Below, one piece after another: positions 33,563-41,383 of a stretch of 64,000 nucleotides of DNA. Origin of the DNA: a virus. The position numbers and the translations under genes are program-made. Position 1 is the stretch's first letter. Each line of letters opens with the position of its first letter. The notes under the pieces are model-generated. The model made no database searches. It was given only the letters and a program-made list of their open reading frames with translations, and had not been told where the DNA came from. The DNA lies in IMG/VR virus record IMGVR_UViG_3300042090_002485, positions 62,001-126,000 of that record; one strand, given 5' to 3'.

Positions 33563-34108
33563 TTAGGGCGTCGCCGTGAAACTGATGGTCCAACTATAAT
33601 CTATGACAATTGCTGAGCTTTTCGCAATGCCGGGGTAGACCTGGTGCGCGAACAAGCGAGTGGTGCCTGGCGTGGTGCCTGGCGTGTCGCTGGTCGAGAA
33701 CGCGGTGCCGCCTGTGAACAGCCCCGCCTCGGTCAGCGTGTGGCCGTTGGCATCGCCAGATTCGAGCGTCGCGATGAAGCTGATCTCGCCCTGGGCGATG
33801 GTGACCTTGCCGACGTCGCCGAGCGCGACGCCGAACACGAACGCGCCGAGGTTGATGTCCGAGCGCGACGGCTGGTTGGTCGACGTACCCATGCGCATCG
33901 AGTAGATCGCGTCGCCGAGTGCGGTCGGGTCGGTCGCACGCTGCGCGATCAGCTCGACCAGGACGTCAGCGGCGAGGAAGGTGATCTTGTTGCGGATCGC
34001 CTGGCGACGGATCGGCTTGCGTGTTCGGGCGTCGCGCACCACCATCTCGATGGTTCCGCGCATCGGGATTCCCATCGCGCGCTGCTGCTGTACTCGCTTC
34101 TGGCGCAT
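33563..34108 (-). CDS. tail fibre / collar-type structural protein
   Basis: A 181-aa protein. Its C-terminal half follows the pattern of small phage tail-fibre-related proteins: TLTEAGLFTGG, RLFAHQVYPGIAKS and IDYSWTISF, i.e. the EAGL ... LFAR ... F-x-x-I-x-K ... I-x-W-x-I-x-F signature. The N-terminus is basic. It lies between the 799-aa baseplate protein and the fibre gene and probably forms part of the fibre or its connector at the baseplate rim. Confidence 0.7.
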   Translation of the reverse strand: MRQKRVQQQRAMGIPMRGTIEMVVRDARTRKPIRRQAIRNKITFLAADVLVELIAQRATDPTALGDAIYSMRMGTSTNQPSRSDINLGAFVFGVALGDVGKVTIAQGEISFIATLESGDANGHTLTEAGLFTGGTAFSTSDTPGTTPGTTRLFAHQVYPGIAKSSAIVIDYSWTISFTATP

Positions 34109-34126
34109 GTTCCGGGCCTCCGAATT

Positions 34127-36526
34127 CTAGGTCACGACGAGGATGAGCGGGCTCTCCACCATGCCGATGTCTCGCGGCGCGGTCACCCCCTCTATAGTAC
34201 CGTCCCACCCCGTGGCGGAAGGGTCGAAGGCCGCTGTTGTCATGGCCGGATCGATCCCACCCGTCTGCAGCGCCATGTCGCCGACCGTAGGGTCGACCGA
34301 GCTGGTGGAGATGTTGCCGATGTTGAGCTGGCGGAACGTGACGTTGACGGTGGTTGCGGTCCAGGCCGTCAGCCGGGTAACCGTGCAGTTGACGTAGTCC
34401 ACAGAGTAGTCGACGTTCTCGACCAGCGCCAAGCCGCCGATCGACCCGGCGGACATGTCAACCTTGACCAATCGACGCCGGTGGGGCGCCGATGGAGCGT
34501 CGGGCAGCGTCACGGGCACGCTGGGCGTCGGGAACGCCGTGGATGCCGTGAAGACCTCGTAGTGGAAGAAGTCCCCCGAGATCCAGCCGTTCACCCCGGA
34601 CGTCGGTGGGTCGTCGGTGAAGATCACCTCGTCGGGGCCGTAGACCCGCGAGCCCACCAGTCGGTCAAACGAGATGTCGACCTCGTCGACCTCGACATCG
34701 TCCGAGAGGTAGGTGCCGGGCACGGTGAACGCGAAGGTGTGCGCGGGCTTGGCCGACTGGACCAGCGTGTTCAGGTTGTCGAGGCTCTGCGCGAATGCAG
34801 CGGCCGACGACGCGATGGCGGACAGCGCGATCGCGTCGAACGACACGGAGAACGTGTGGAACTTGAGGTACTGGTCCATCAGGACGAACGCGAGGCGGTG
34901 ACGCAGGATGGGCAGCGTGACGCCGTCCTCGACGCGCGGGGTCGGGATGAAGCCGTTCTCGTCGGCGCCGCAGAACAGGCCGGGGTCACCGCACAGAGCG
35001 CCGTCGTCTGGGTTGCAGACGTGAGCCACGAACACCGAGCTGGCGGTGCGCCGGCTGATCGGAGGCGGCGTGCCACCGAACAGCTGCTTGGGGATGACTT
35101 GCCCGTACCACCAGTTGGGCGTCTGGACGTAGTCCGTCACCGTGACCGCCGTGGTCAGCACCTCGAACGCCATCAAGGTTGTGCCCTGCGTTAGGTCCGT
35201 GCGCAGCGGCGTGTTCGGCGGGAAGTCGTACGTGATGGTCTGGCCCGACGATGGCGACGTCGTGAAGATGCGCCACACCGTCGGGTCGCTGGTGTCCGTC
35301 GACTGGTAGATCTCGCCGTCGCCGTGCACGACCGGCAGGTTCATGACGACGTTGAGCGCGCTCTCGATGCGGTCGAGCACGGGCCCGAGGATGTAGAGCT
35401 GGAAAATGCCCTGCAGGAACGCGCGGTACGCTTCCGAGCTGGGCTGGACGAAGCCGATCAGCGAGCCGAAGTTGTTCGCCAGCGTCATCTTGTCGACGAG
35501 CGCGTCCGGGGCCCACGCGGCGATCTCCAGGGCGGTCGTCGTGGTTGCCTGCGCCTGGATGACGCCGGTCGAGACGAGCCGCGGCGAGCTGCCCGACGTT
35601 GGGTAGACCTCTTCTTGCCACGTGTAGCTCATCCCGTAGGGCCCCGGCAGGTACAGCCACGTCGTGAGCACGTAGATGATGCCGGCTTCGTAGTTGACCT
35701 CGTAGTCCACCCCCTCGACAACGTTCGCGCCCGTCGGTCCCGAGGCGAAGATCGTCAACGAGCCCTGGTCGATGCGCGTGTGGGCGAGCTGGATCTGGCC
35801 GCCAACGACGGCATCCGATTCTGAGATCACCTGAGCGTTCGCAGGCACGCGCAAGATGACGTAGTCCACGCCCGACGCGAGCGCGGGCAGCGCATTGGTA
35901 GCGGTCACGAACAGCGCCGGGGTCCGCACCAATGCGATCGGGTAGTCGCCGAGCTTGCGCTGCGCGCCGTTGGTGCCAACGGCGAGCAGTCGAATGGTGT
36001 CACCCTTCTCGACGGGGGTCGTTGTCCAGTCGGTGACGCCAGCGTCGGTAAACTGGCCACCAACCGCGACGTCGACGGTCCGGCGCGCGAAGCCATCGAG
36101 CGGTACGCCGTTGCCGGTGGGGTCGGTCGGGTCGGCGTGGAACAGCACCACGCCGGAGGCAACCTCGTAGTCGAGGTTGGGCTCGAGCGACGCGGTTGGC
36201 TCGACCACTTGGTTGTCGATCGATGCGAACGAGACGACGGGGCTCGGCAGCGTGAACGCCCAGCGATTCGCAGGGGACGTCGTACCCTCGATGAAGCTGA
36301 TCTCGTCCTCGCGGATCGTCAGCATCTGGAACAGCTCGCGGTCGAGCGCGACGCAGTCCTGCAGCGACACGCCGAGCATCGCGGAGAGGTAGTCGAGGTA
36401 GGCCTGGCCGATGAGGATGGCCGTGCCCTCGTAGAGCGAGCCGAGCTGGTCGGCATCGGCGAAGAAGCGATTCCAGAAATCGCTAAGGCCACTTATCAGA
36501 TTATAAGAATATCCAACGGCGGGCAT
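34127..36526 (-). CDS. large baseplate/tail structural protein (799 aa)
   Basis: A 799-aa, beta-rich protein with short motifs typical of virion proteins (many T/V/D/N loops) and an N-terminal helical block (ISGLSDFWNRFFADADQL) of the kind that packs on other baseplate wedge proteins. A Cys cluster (HVCNPDDGALCGDPGLFC) lies near residue 500. It is immediately downstream of the baseplate J homologue and a transplanted HNH gene, whose stop overlaps its ATG (TAATG). Likely a baseplate wedge or fibre-attachment protein; exact family not recognised. Confidence 0.7.
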   Translation of the reverse strand: MPAVGYSYNLISGLSDFWNRFFADADQLGSLYEGTAILIGQAYLDYLSAMLGVSLQDCVALDRELFQMLTIREDEISFIEGTTSPANRWAFTLPSPVVSFASIDNQVVEPTASLEPNLDYEVASGVVLFHADPTDPTGNGVPLDGFARRTVDVAVGGQFTDAGVTDWTTTPVEKGDTIRLLAVGTNGAQRKLGDYPIALVRTPALFVTATNALPALASGVDYVILRVPANAQVISESDAVVGGQIQLAHTRIDQGSLTIFASGPTGANVVEGVDYEVNYEAGIIYVLTTWLYLPGPYGMSYTWQEEVYPTSGSSPRLVSTGVIQAQATTTTALEIAAWAPDALVDKMTLANNFGSLIGFVQPSSEAYRAFLQGIFQLYILGPVLDRIESALNVVMNLPVVHGDGEIYQSTDTSDPTVWRIFTTSPSSGQTITYDFPPNTPLRTDLTQGTTLMAFEVLTTAVTVTDYVQTPNWWYGQVIPKQLFGGTPPPISRRTASSVFVAHVCNPDDGALCGDPGLFCGADENGFIPTPRVEDGVTLPILRHRLAFVLMDQYLKFHTFSVSFDAIALSAIASSAAAFAQSLDNLNTLVQSAKPAHTFAFTVPGTYLSDDVEVDEVDISFDRLVGSRVYGPDEVIFTDDPPTSGVNGWISGDFFHYEVFTASTAFPTPSVPVTLPDAPSAPHRRRLVKVDMSAGSIGGLALVENVDYSVDYVNCTVTRLTAWTATTVNVTFRQLNIGNISTSSVDPTVGDMALQTGGIDPAMTTAAFDPSATGWDGTIEGVTAPRDIGMVESPLILVVT

Positions 36527-37086
36527 TAGTGCTCCTGCGTGTGGTTATACACACGTCGAACCCACTCGATGAACACGTCGATAGTCATGTCCCGCTTCGC
36601 ACAGTTGCAGGTACGACAGCACGCGACGACGTTGACTGCAGTGTATCCACGGTTATTGTCGACCCGATCAATACCATTGTATTTGAACGGAATTGCGTGT
36701 TTGAACCTCAAATTAAGACTATTGGAAAAGGATGTGCCGCAGTAGTTACAGGGGGCCTTAAATAAGGTAATGCAGGTCTCCAGCGAGAGGCGCCAGGCTA
36801 GATTGCGTAGACGGGCCTCGCGCCGGTATGTCGCAATCACCGCGTTAATGGCGCAGCGTTGTGGATCATCGTATCGACGTCCTTGCATGCTCCCGCAGCT
36901 CTTGGTCTTTCCGTTGCGGAGATGTGCGCCCAAAACTTCAACCGTTTTCTCGCAACGGGGACTTGAACAGCGACATGCGCAAATCCAATACAAACCACCT
37001 CCAGAACTGCGACGTTGCGTGTGGCGCAACACGGTCAAGAATCCGTAAACATTTCCGCTTTCGTCAATCGCACGGAGGTCTAGCAT
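36526..37086 (-). CDS. HNH homing endonuclease
   Basis: A 186-aa protein starting MLDLRAIDESGNVYG. The C-terminal half has APCNYCGTSF, then GIDRVDNNRGYTAVNVVACCRTCN, the HNH-type beta-beta-alpha metal fold with zinc-knuckle cysteines (C-x-x-C ... C-x-x-C), and K-R-D-M afterwards. An upstream CRCSSPRCEKT adds two cysteines. Composition is clearly lower in GC than the tail genes. Both ends overlap neighbours by one base (TGATG upstream, TAATG downstream), so it sits between baseplate J and the wedge gene without disrupting either. Free-standing selfish gene. Confidence 0.87.
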   Translation of the reverse strand: MLDLRAIDESGNVYGFLTVLRHTQRRSSGGGLYWICACRCSSPRCEKTVEVLGAHLRNGKTKSCGSMQGRRYDDPQRCAINAVIATYRREARLRNLAWRLSLETCITLFKAPCNYCGTSFSNSLNLRFKHAIPFKYNGIDRVDNNRGYTAVNVVACCRTCNCAKRDMTIDVFIEWVRRVYNHTQEH

Positions 37087-39086
37087 CAGGTCCCCACCGG
37101 CTTGACGATGACGTCGGTCGTGTTCGCGACGTAGCGTATCGTCCGGTCGGTCACGCCGTAGGCGGCGAGCGTGTAGCTGGACGGTCCGCTGACCAGCTTG
37201 GATGGGTCGACGGTCACGACGTCGGTCGTTGCGTAGGTCCACACGTCGCCCGTGGGTGCGCGCAGTGCGTAGTTGATGGTCAGGATCGGGTTGCCTGCGA
37301 GCGCCGGCACGATGTTGGCGATCGTCGGGTACTCGTCCTTGACCGCCTGGATGATCGTCGAGACGTCGAGGCTGGCGACGCTGGCGTCGAAGCCACTGAT
37401 GAAGTCGGCGATGAACTGCGCGACCGCGTCGTCGTCGAGCGTCGCCGTCGCGTTGGCCGCGAGCTTGTAGGTCAGCACCATGCCGACGTTGACGGGGTTG
37501 TGCGCGCGGGGCAATTGGTAGGCCGCGACGACGCGCTCGACCGGACCGCGCACGAACTGGTCGATCGCGTCGAACTGATCGATCGTCCGGTAGGTCACGC
37601 GTAGGTTGTAGCCGTCGAACCGCGCCTGGACGGCGTCAGTGCCAACGATGATCTCCATCCACTGTTGTGCGCTCTGCGCCATCCCCGGGTTGTGCACGAC
37701 GGTCTGGAACTGAAGGCCGGTCGCTGGCGTCGCGGCCTGCTGCGGCGTCTGGTTGACCTGGTTGGGGAAGTGCTCGAAGCCGTCCTGTGTCGACACGAAC
37801 GCCGACTCCGCAATTGGCGGGTTGATGATCGCGACGTCGAGGATGTCCATCACCGGGCCGCCGGGCATGGTGGCGCGGCCGGACATGCCGACCGATGCTG
37901 ACGTCGAACCCGTAGTGTAGGGCACCCCGCCGGTGTCCGCGACGACGTCGTTGAACAGCGGTGGCACACGCCCGATGGTGTAGCTCACCGTCGTCGGCGG
38001 GTCGCCCTGGTCGGTGGCCACAGGGAACGGCGCCTGCTCGCTGACCAGCAGCGCCGTGCCCAGGTTCTCGGTCACCAGGAACTGCAGCGGGACCGTCGGC
38101 AGGCCCTCTGTGATGCTGATGATGTCGCCCGGTAAGACGCCGGTGAGGTCGACGATGCCGTCGCGGAACGCATTGGCGACGCCGTCAGGGCGTTGGTACA
38201 GCGCGCCTACCGCGCCGGTGAACGTGGTCTCGACCAGCGCGGTGCGCAGATAGATATCGACGCAGCCCCCGACGTGGACCTTGAGGTACGGTGCGACCGT
38301 CGGCACGATGTCGCGGATCATCTCCGCGTCGCCCATGCCGATGACGAGCACGGCGTCGATGCCGTCGAAGTTCTGGTCGAGTGTTGCGGGAATCGACCGG
38401 TTGTTGATGAGGTTGCGGACCGAGATTGCAGTCGGCGCGCGCGCGATCAACGCAGCCGTGTCCTCAGGCGGGTTGCCGCCGGAGAACTGCGCCGTCACCT
38501 CGATCGATGTGACGTAGGGGTTGAACCGGTCGAACCCCGCGAACTGGCCGGGCGCGACGTTGTACTGGCTGCCCGTCGCGACCGCGACCAGTGGGATGCG
38601 GAACTCGTAGTCGGTGACGCTGCCGGTGGTGTCGATGATCGGCACGAGCTGCGCCGCGGGGATAAACAGCGTGTCCCCCGCGTTGTCGACCACGAACACC
38701 AGGCCCGCCGAGTACGTGAACGCGACGGTCGCGGGCACGAACACGTCGACCTGGGTGGTCGAGTGGCCGATCGCGTAGCCGCGCGAGAACGTGCCCGCGC
38801 CCGCAGTGACGAAGAAGTTGGACAGGATGCCCGTGACGGCGTCGGCGAGCGCCTCTGGGTCGCCGCCAGTCGCGGCTTGGACCGAGACCAGCGACTGGGT
38901 CTGCCGGATCTGCGCGGCGTCGGCGCGCAGGAACGCCACCACCGCGGCGAGCGCCTGCACGGTGAGGTCGCGCAGCGCCGTGCCCGAGGAGAAGTCGCCC
39001 TCGGGGTTCTGGTCGCTGAGAAACTGCTCGAGGAAGTTCGCCGCCGCGATGACGTCCGTGGGGCTGATGGTGACTTGGACGCTCAT
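37086..39086 (-). CDS. baseplate J-like protein
   Basis: A 666-aa protein matching the baseplate J / T4 gp6 family: an N-terminal helical region with GDFSSGTALRDLTVQALA, then AATGGDPEALADA, and a core with PPEDTAALIARAPTAISVRNLINNRSI and VLVIGMGDAEMIRD. This protein makes the inner wedge ring of contractile-type baseplates. It is longer than P2 gpJ. It overlaps the gp25-like gene by 4 nt and is followed by the HNH gene. Confidence 0.85.
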   Translation of the reverse strand: MSVQVTISPTDVIAAANFLEQFLSDQNPEGDFSSGTALRDLTVQALAAVVAFLRADAAQIRQTQSLVSVQAATGGDPEALADAVTGILSNFFVTAGAGTFSRGYAIGHSTTQVDVFVPATVAFTYSAGLVFVVDNAGDTLFIPAAQLVPIIDTTGSVTDYEFRIPLVAVATGSQYNVAPGQFAGFDRFNPYVTSIEVTAQFSGGNPPEDTAALIARAPTAISVRNLINNRSIPATLDQNFDGIDAVLVIGMGDAEMIRDIVPTVAPYLKVHVGGCVDIYLRTALVETTFTGAVGALYQRPDGVANAFRDGIVDLTGVLPGDIISITEGLPTVPLQFLVTENLGTALLVSEQAPFPVATDQGDPPTTVSYTIGRVPPLFNDVVADTGGVPYTTGSTSASVGMSGRATMPGGPVMDILDVAIINPPIAESAFVSTQDGFEHFPNQVNQTPQQAATPATGLQFQTVVHNPGMAQSAQQWMEIIVGTDAVQARFDGYNLRVTYRTIDQFDAIDQFVRGPVERVVAAYQLPRAHNPVNVGMVLTYKLAANATATLDDDAVAQFIADFISGFDASVASLDVSTIIQAVKDEYPTIANIVPALAGNPILTINYALRAPTGDVWTYATTDVVTVDPSKLVSGPSSYTLAAYGVTDRTIRYVANTTDVIVKPVGT

Positions 39087-39532
39087 TGCCGCACCGCCAA
39101 GGTTGGGAGCAGGAACTGCAGCTGCTGGCCCGAGACATTCGTGATCAAGATCTGCGCGGCGAACCCGGGCCCGTCGGGGATCTCGATGTAGGCCGTCACG
39201 GCCAACGTCGCAAGCCGCTCGTCGTCGGGCACCGCCGTGTCGCCCGACTGCCAGCCCGTGATCGCTTCGGCTGTCGAGGTGACCGCGGCGTCGAGCACCT
39301 CTCGCGCGTCCTCGAGCGCGACGTTGGAGCCGAGGAGGTAGGTGAGGTTGGTGCCGTAGGTCGAGTCGAGTGGGTCTGTGCCAATTGGCGTGAGCAGGTA
39401 CTTCGCCGCCATGTTGACGAGCTTCTGGATGCCACGCACTCCAAGCGAGCGCGTCTGGCCGAACGAGTAGAACGCCATGCCGTTGTAGTCGGCAGCGGGA
39501 ACGATCTGGATGTTGATGTCGTAGGCGGGCAT
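39083..39532 (-). CDS. gp25-like baseplate wedge protein
   Basis: A 149-aa protein with the gp25/W outline: LGVRGIQKLVNMAAKYLLTPIGTDPLDSTYG, a NLTYLLGS turn and a C-terminal beta strand pair. gp25-like proteins initiate sheath assembly on the baseplate, which supports a contractile tail although no sheath gene lies in this window. It overlaps both neighbours by 1-4 nt in the order M23-like, gp25, J. Confidence 0.75.
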   Translation of the reverse strand: MPAYDINIQIVPAADYNGMAFYSFGQTRSLGVRGIQKLVNMAAKYLLTPIGTDPLDSTYGTNLTYLLGSNVALEDAREVLDAAVTSTAEAITGWQSGDTAVPDDERLATLAVTAYIEIPDGPGFAAQILITNVSGQQLQFLLPTLAVRQ

Positions 39533-40635
39533 CAGGTTGGCTTCCCGTCTGACCAGAGGCCGGTCGTGAAGTCGAACGTCATCGGTGTCTGGACCTGGGG
39601 GCTGGCGCCAGTGAACCCCGTCGTCGCCGCGGTGAGCGCGGAAGTCTCCACCGCGATGGTCAGGGCGACGAAGTTGGCGTGCGCGGACTGCAGCGCCTTA
39701 ACGGCAGCGACGTTGTTATTCTCAAGCGTCGTCGCGCGATCGACGGTGAGCGACAAGTTGGCCGCGCGCGCGGTCGCCATCTGACTGCCGACCGGCGCGA
39801 GCGGCGGTACGGCGACGGCCGCCGAGCTGCCCGCGATGGTCGAGTCGGGATGGCCGGGCCAGTAGTTCGGCACCAGCGATGTCGGGTTGACTAGCGCGCG
39901 CAGCGCCCCGGAGATCAGCGCGGCCTGGAACCGCATCACGATGCCTGTCGCGGCCTGCGTCGAGAATCCAGGCTTGGTCCATCCCGTGGCGCCGCCCGCC
40001 CCGCCGACGGTGCCGATCGCCTGACCGGCGCCGATGACCTGGCCGTTCTTCACCGAGACCTGGGAGAGCCGGTAGTACTCGGTCTGGTAGCCCTGGAAGT
40101 CGCCATTGTGCTGGATGACGACGTAGATTCCGCCGTAGCCGATGTTCCCCATCGCAGCGGACGCGACCACCGTATCCTGGAAGTCGAGGACGGTCTGCGC
40201 CTGCTCGTTCGCATGCACGTCCGCAACCTCGGCCGAGCCCTGGGTCAGCTGAACGCCGACGAAGCGCACGACGCCGTCGGCGGCGGCGAACACGCTCTCA
40301 CCGAGCGTCGCGGCGTACTCGAGCGCCTGGTTGTAGGTCGCCACGCTGCCTGGCGGCGTTGCGGCGAACGGCAGCGGGTCGCCCCAGCCGCTGGTGACCA
40401 ACCGCTCGTTGCCCGGACCCTGCGCGAGCCCGCCTTTCTCGGCGAGCGGAGAACCGAACTGCTGGCGCAGCGGCGCCGGCGCGGTCTCGTAGAAGTAGGT
40501 CTTCGTCACCGGGTCGAACTCGGGGAAGGCCGGCGCCTGGTTCAGGTCCGAGCCAACGCGAGCGCGCTGCGCGGCGACCGCGCGCATCAGGTTCTGCGCG
40601 ATCGCGTCCTGCGGGGAGGCGGGGCTACCGGCCAC
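39532..40635 (-). CDS. tail/baseplate protein with degenerate M23 peptidase fold
   Basis: A 367-aa protein. Residues about 110-225 follow the M23/lysostaphin fold: AAADGVVRFVG, YGGIYVVIQHNGDF, TEYYRLSQVSVKNGQVIGAGQAIGTVG. The active-site HxH that normally appears in an H-L-H-F-E strand is replaced by MRFQAAL, so zinc catalysis is doubtful. It may be a structural hub or spike that uses the fold for binding. The C-terminal third is helical, Ala/Thr-rich. It begins inside the end of the sigma-like gene and ends in the gp25 start. Confidence 0.7.
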   Translation of the reverse strand: MAGSPASPQDAIAQNLMRAVAAQRARVGSDLNQAPAFPEFDPVTKTYFYETAPAPLRQQFGSPLAEKGGLAQGPGNERLVTSGWGDPLPFAATPPGSVATYNQALEYAATLGESVFAAADGVVRFVGVQLTQGSAEVADVHANEQAQTVLDFQDTVVASAAMGNIGYGGIYVVIQHNGDFQGYQTEYYRLSQVSVKNGQVIGAGQAIGTVGGAGGATGWTKPGFSTQAATGIVMRFQAALISGALRALVNPTSLVPNYWPGHPDSTIAGSSAAVAVPPLAPVGSQMATARAANLSLTVDRATTLENNNVAAVKALQSAHANFVALTIAVETSALTAATTGFTGASPQVQTPMTFDFTTGLWSDGKPT

Positions 40636-41383
40636 GGTCTTTACCCTCAGTGACGGCCTGGACGCGCGCGACGAGCTTGCCCTTGAGGTGCGAGTACTGC
40701 CCCTGTGTCAAGCCGAGCTTCTTCTGGATGTCCTGGTTCGACAACACCTCGGAATTCGCATAGCCAGTGAGGTGCTCGAAGATCACCTTCTGCGGCGGCG
40801 GTAGGTCGTGGTGGATGAAGTCGACGATGTGGTCGCTCTCGTCGGCGTCGTAGAGCCCGGCGTCGCTGCCCTCGAACAGGCCGCCGCTCTCGAGCATCTC
40901 GCGGCGCCCAATCGAGCGCTGGTACTCCCCGACCTTGTCGATCGGCCACGCCAGGCGGTCCGCCAGCTCGTCTACCGTCGGCGCGCGTCCGAGCGCGTCG
41001 GACAGCTCAGCGTGGGCGACATTGTAGCCGTGATAGAGCAACATGCGATTTTCTGGAAGTCGAGCGACATTCTGGTTAGTGTAGGACAGCCGCGACATGC
41101 GCTGCAGCTGGTTGACGACATGCGTGCCCAGCGCCGCGCCCTTCGCCGGATCGTAGCTGTGGAACGCCTGCATCGCGAGGCGTTTGCCTTCCGTCTCTAG
41201 CAGCGGCCGCGCGAGCGTGCCCGACCACTTATTCGCCTCGCGGTGGATCAGCGGAGAAACCTGCGCGAGCAGCGCGCTCGCGTTGGCATCCGTCGGCGCT
41301 GCCTTCCACACGCGCCACGCGTCCATGTCCGACGTCTGTCGGGTGGTCGCAGCGAGCTTCGCGATGGCAGCGAGCTTGGTCAC
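40625..41383 (-). CDS. second sigma-70-like factor, embedded in the tail operon
   Basis: A 252-aa protein. AFHSYDPAKGAALGTHVVNQLQRM resembles region 2. NVARLPENRMLLYHGYNVAHAE plus GRAPTVDELADRLAWPIDKVGEYQR is a clear region 3-like segment (compare the LGREPTxEELA motif of sigma factors). The C-terminus DLPPPQKVIFEHLTGY ... QDIQKKLGLTQGQYSHLKGKL is a region 4-like HTH. It is much smaller than the 5245-6333 factor. It may direct late transcription or be carried in the virion; both are inferences. Overlaps its neighbours by 4 and 11 nt. Confidence 0.78.
   Translation of the reverse strand: MTKLAAIAKLAATTRQTSDMDAWRVWKAAPTDANASALLAQVSPLIHREANKWSGTLARPLLETEGKRLAMQAFHSYDPAKGAALGTHVVNQLQRMSRLSYTNQNVARLPENRMLLYHGYNVAHAELSDALGRAPTVDELADRLAWPIDKVGEYQRSIGRREMLESGGLFEGSDAGLYDADESDHIVDFIHHDLPPPQKVIFEHLTGYANSEVLSNQDIQKKLGLTQGQYSHLKGKLVARVQAVTEGKDRGR

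Noticed and set aside
33644-35194. 516-aa open frame on the + strand
   Set aside because: Antisense to baseplate and fibre genes; Arg/Asp/Val-rich shadow.
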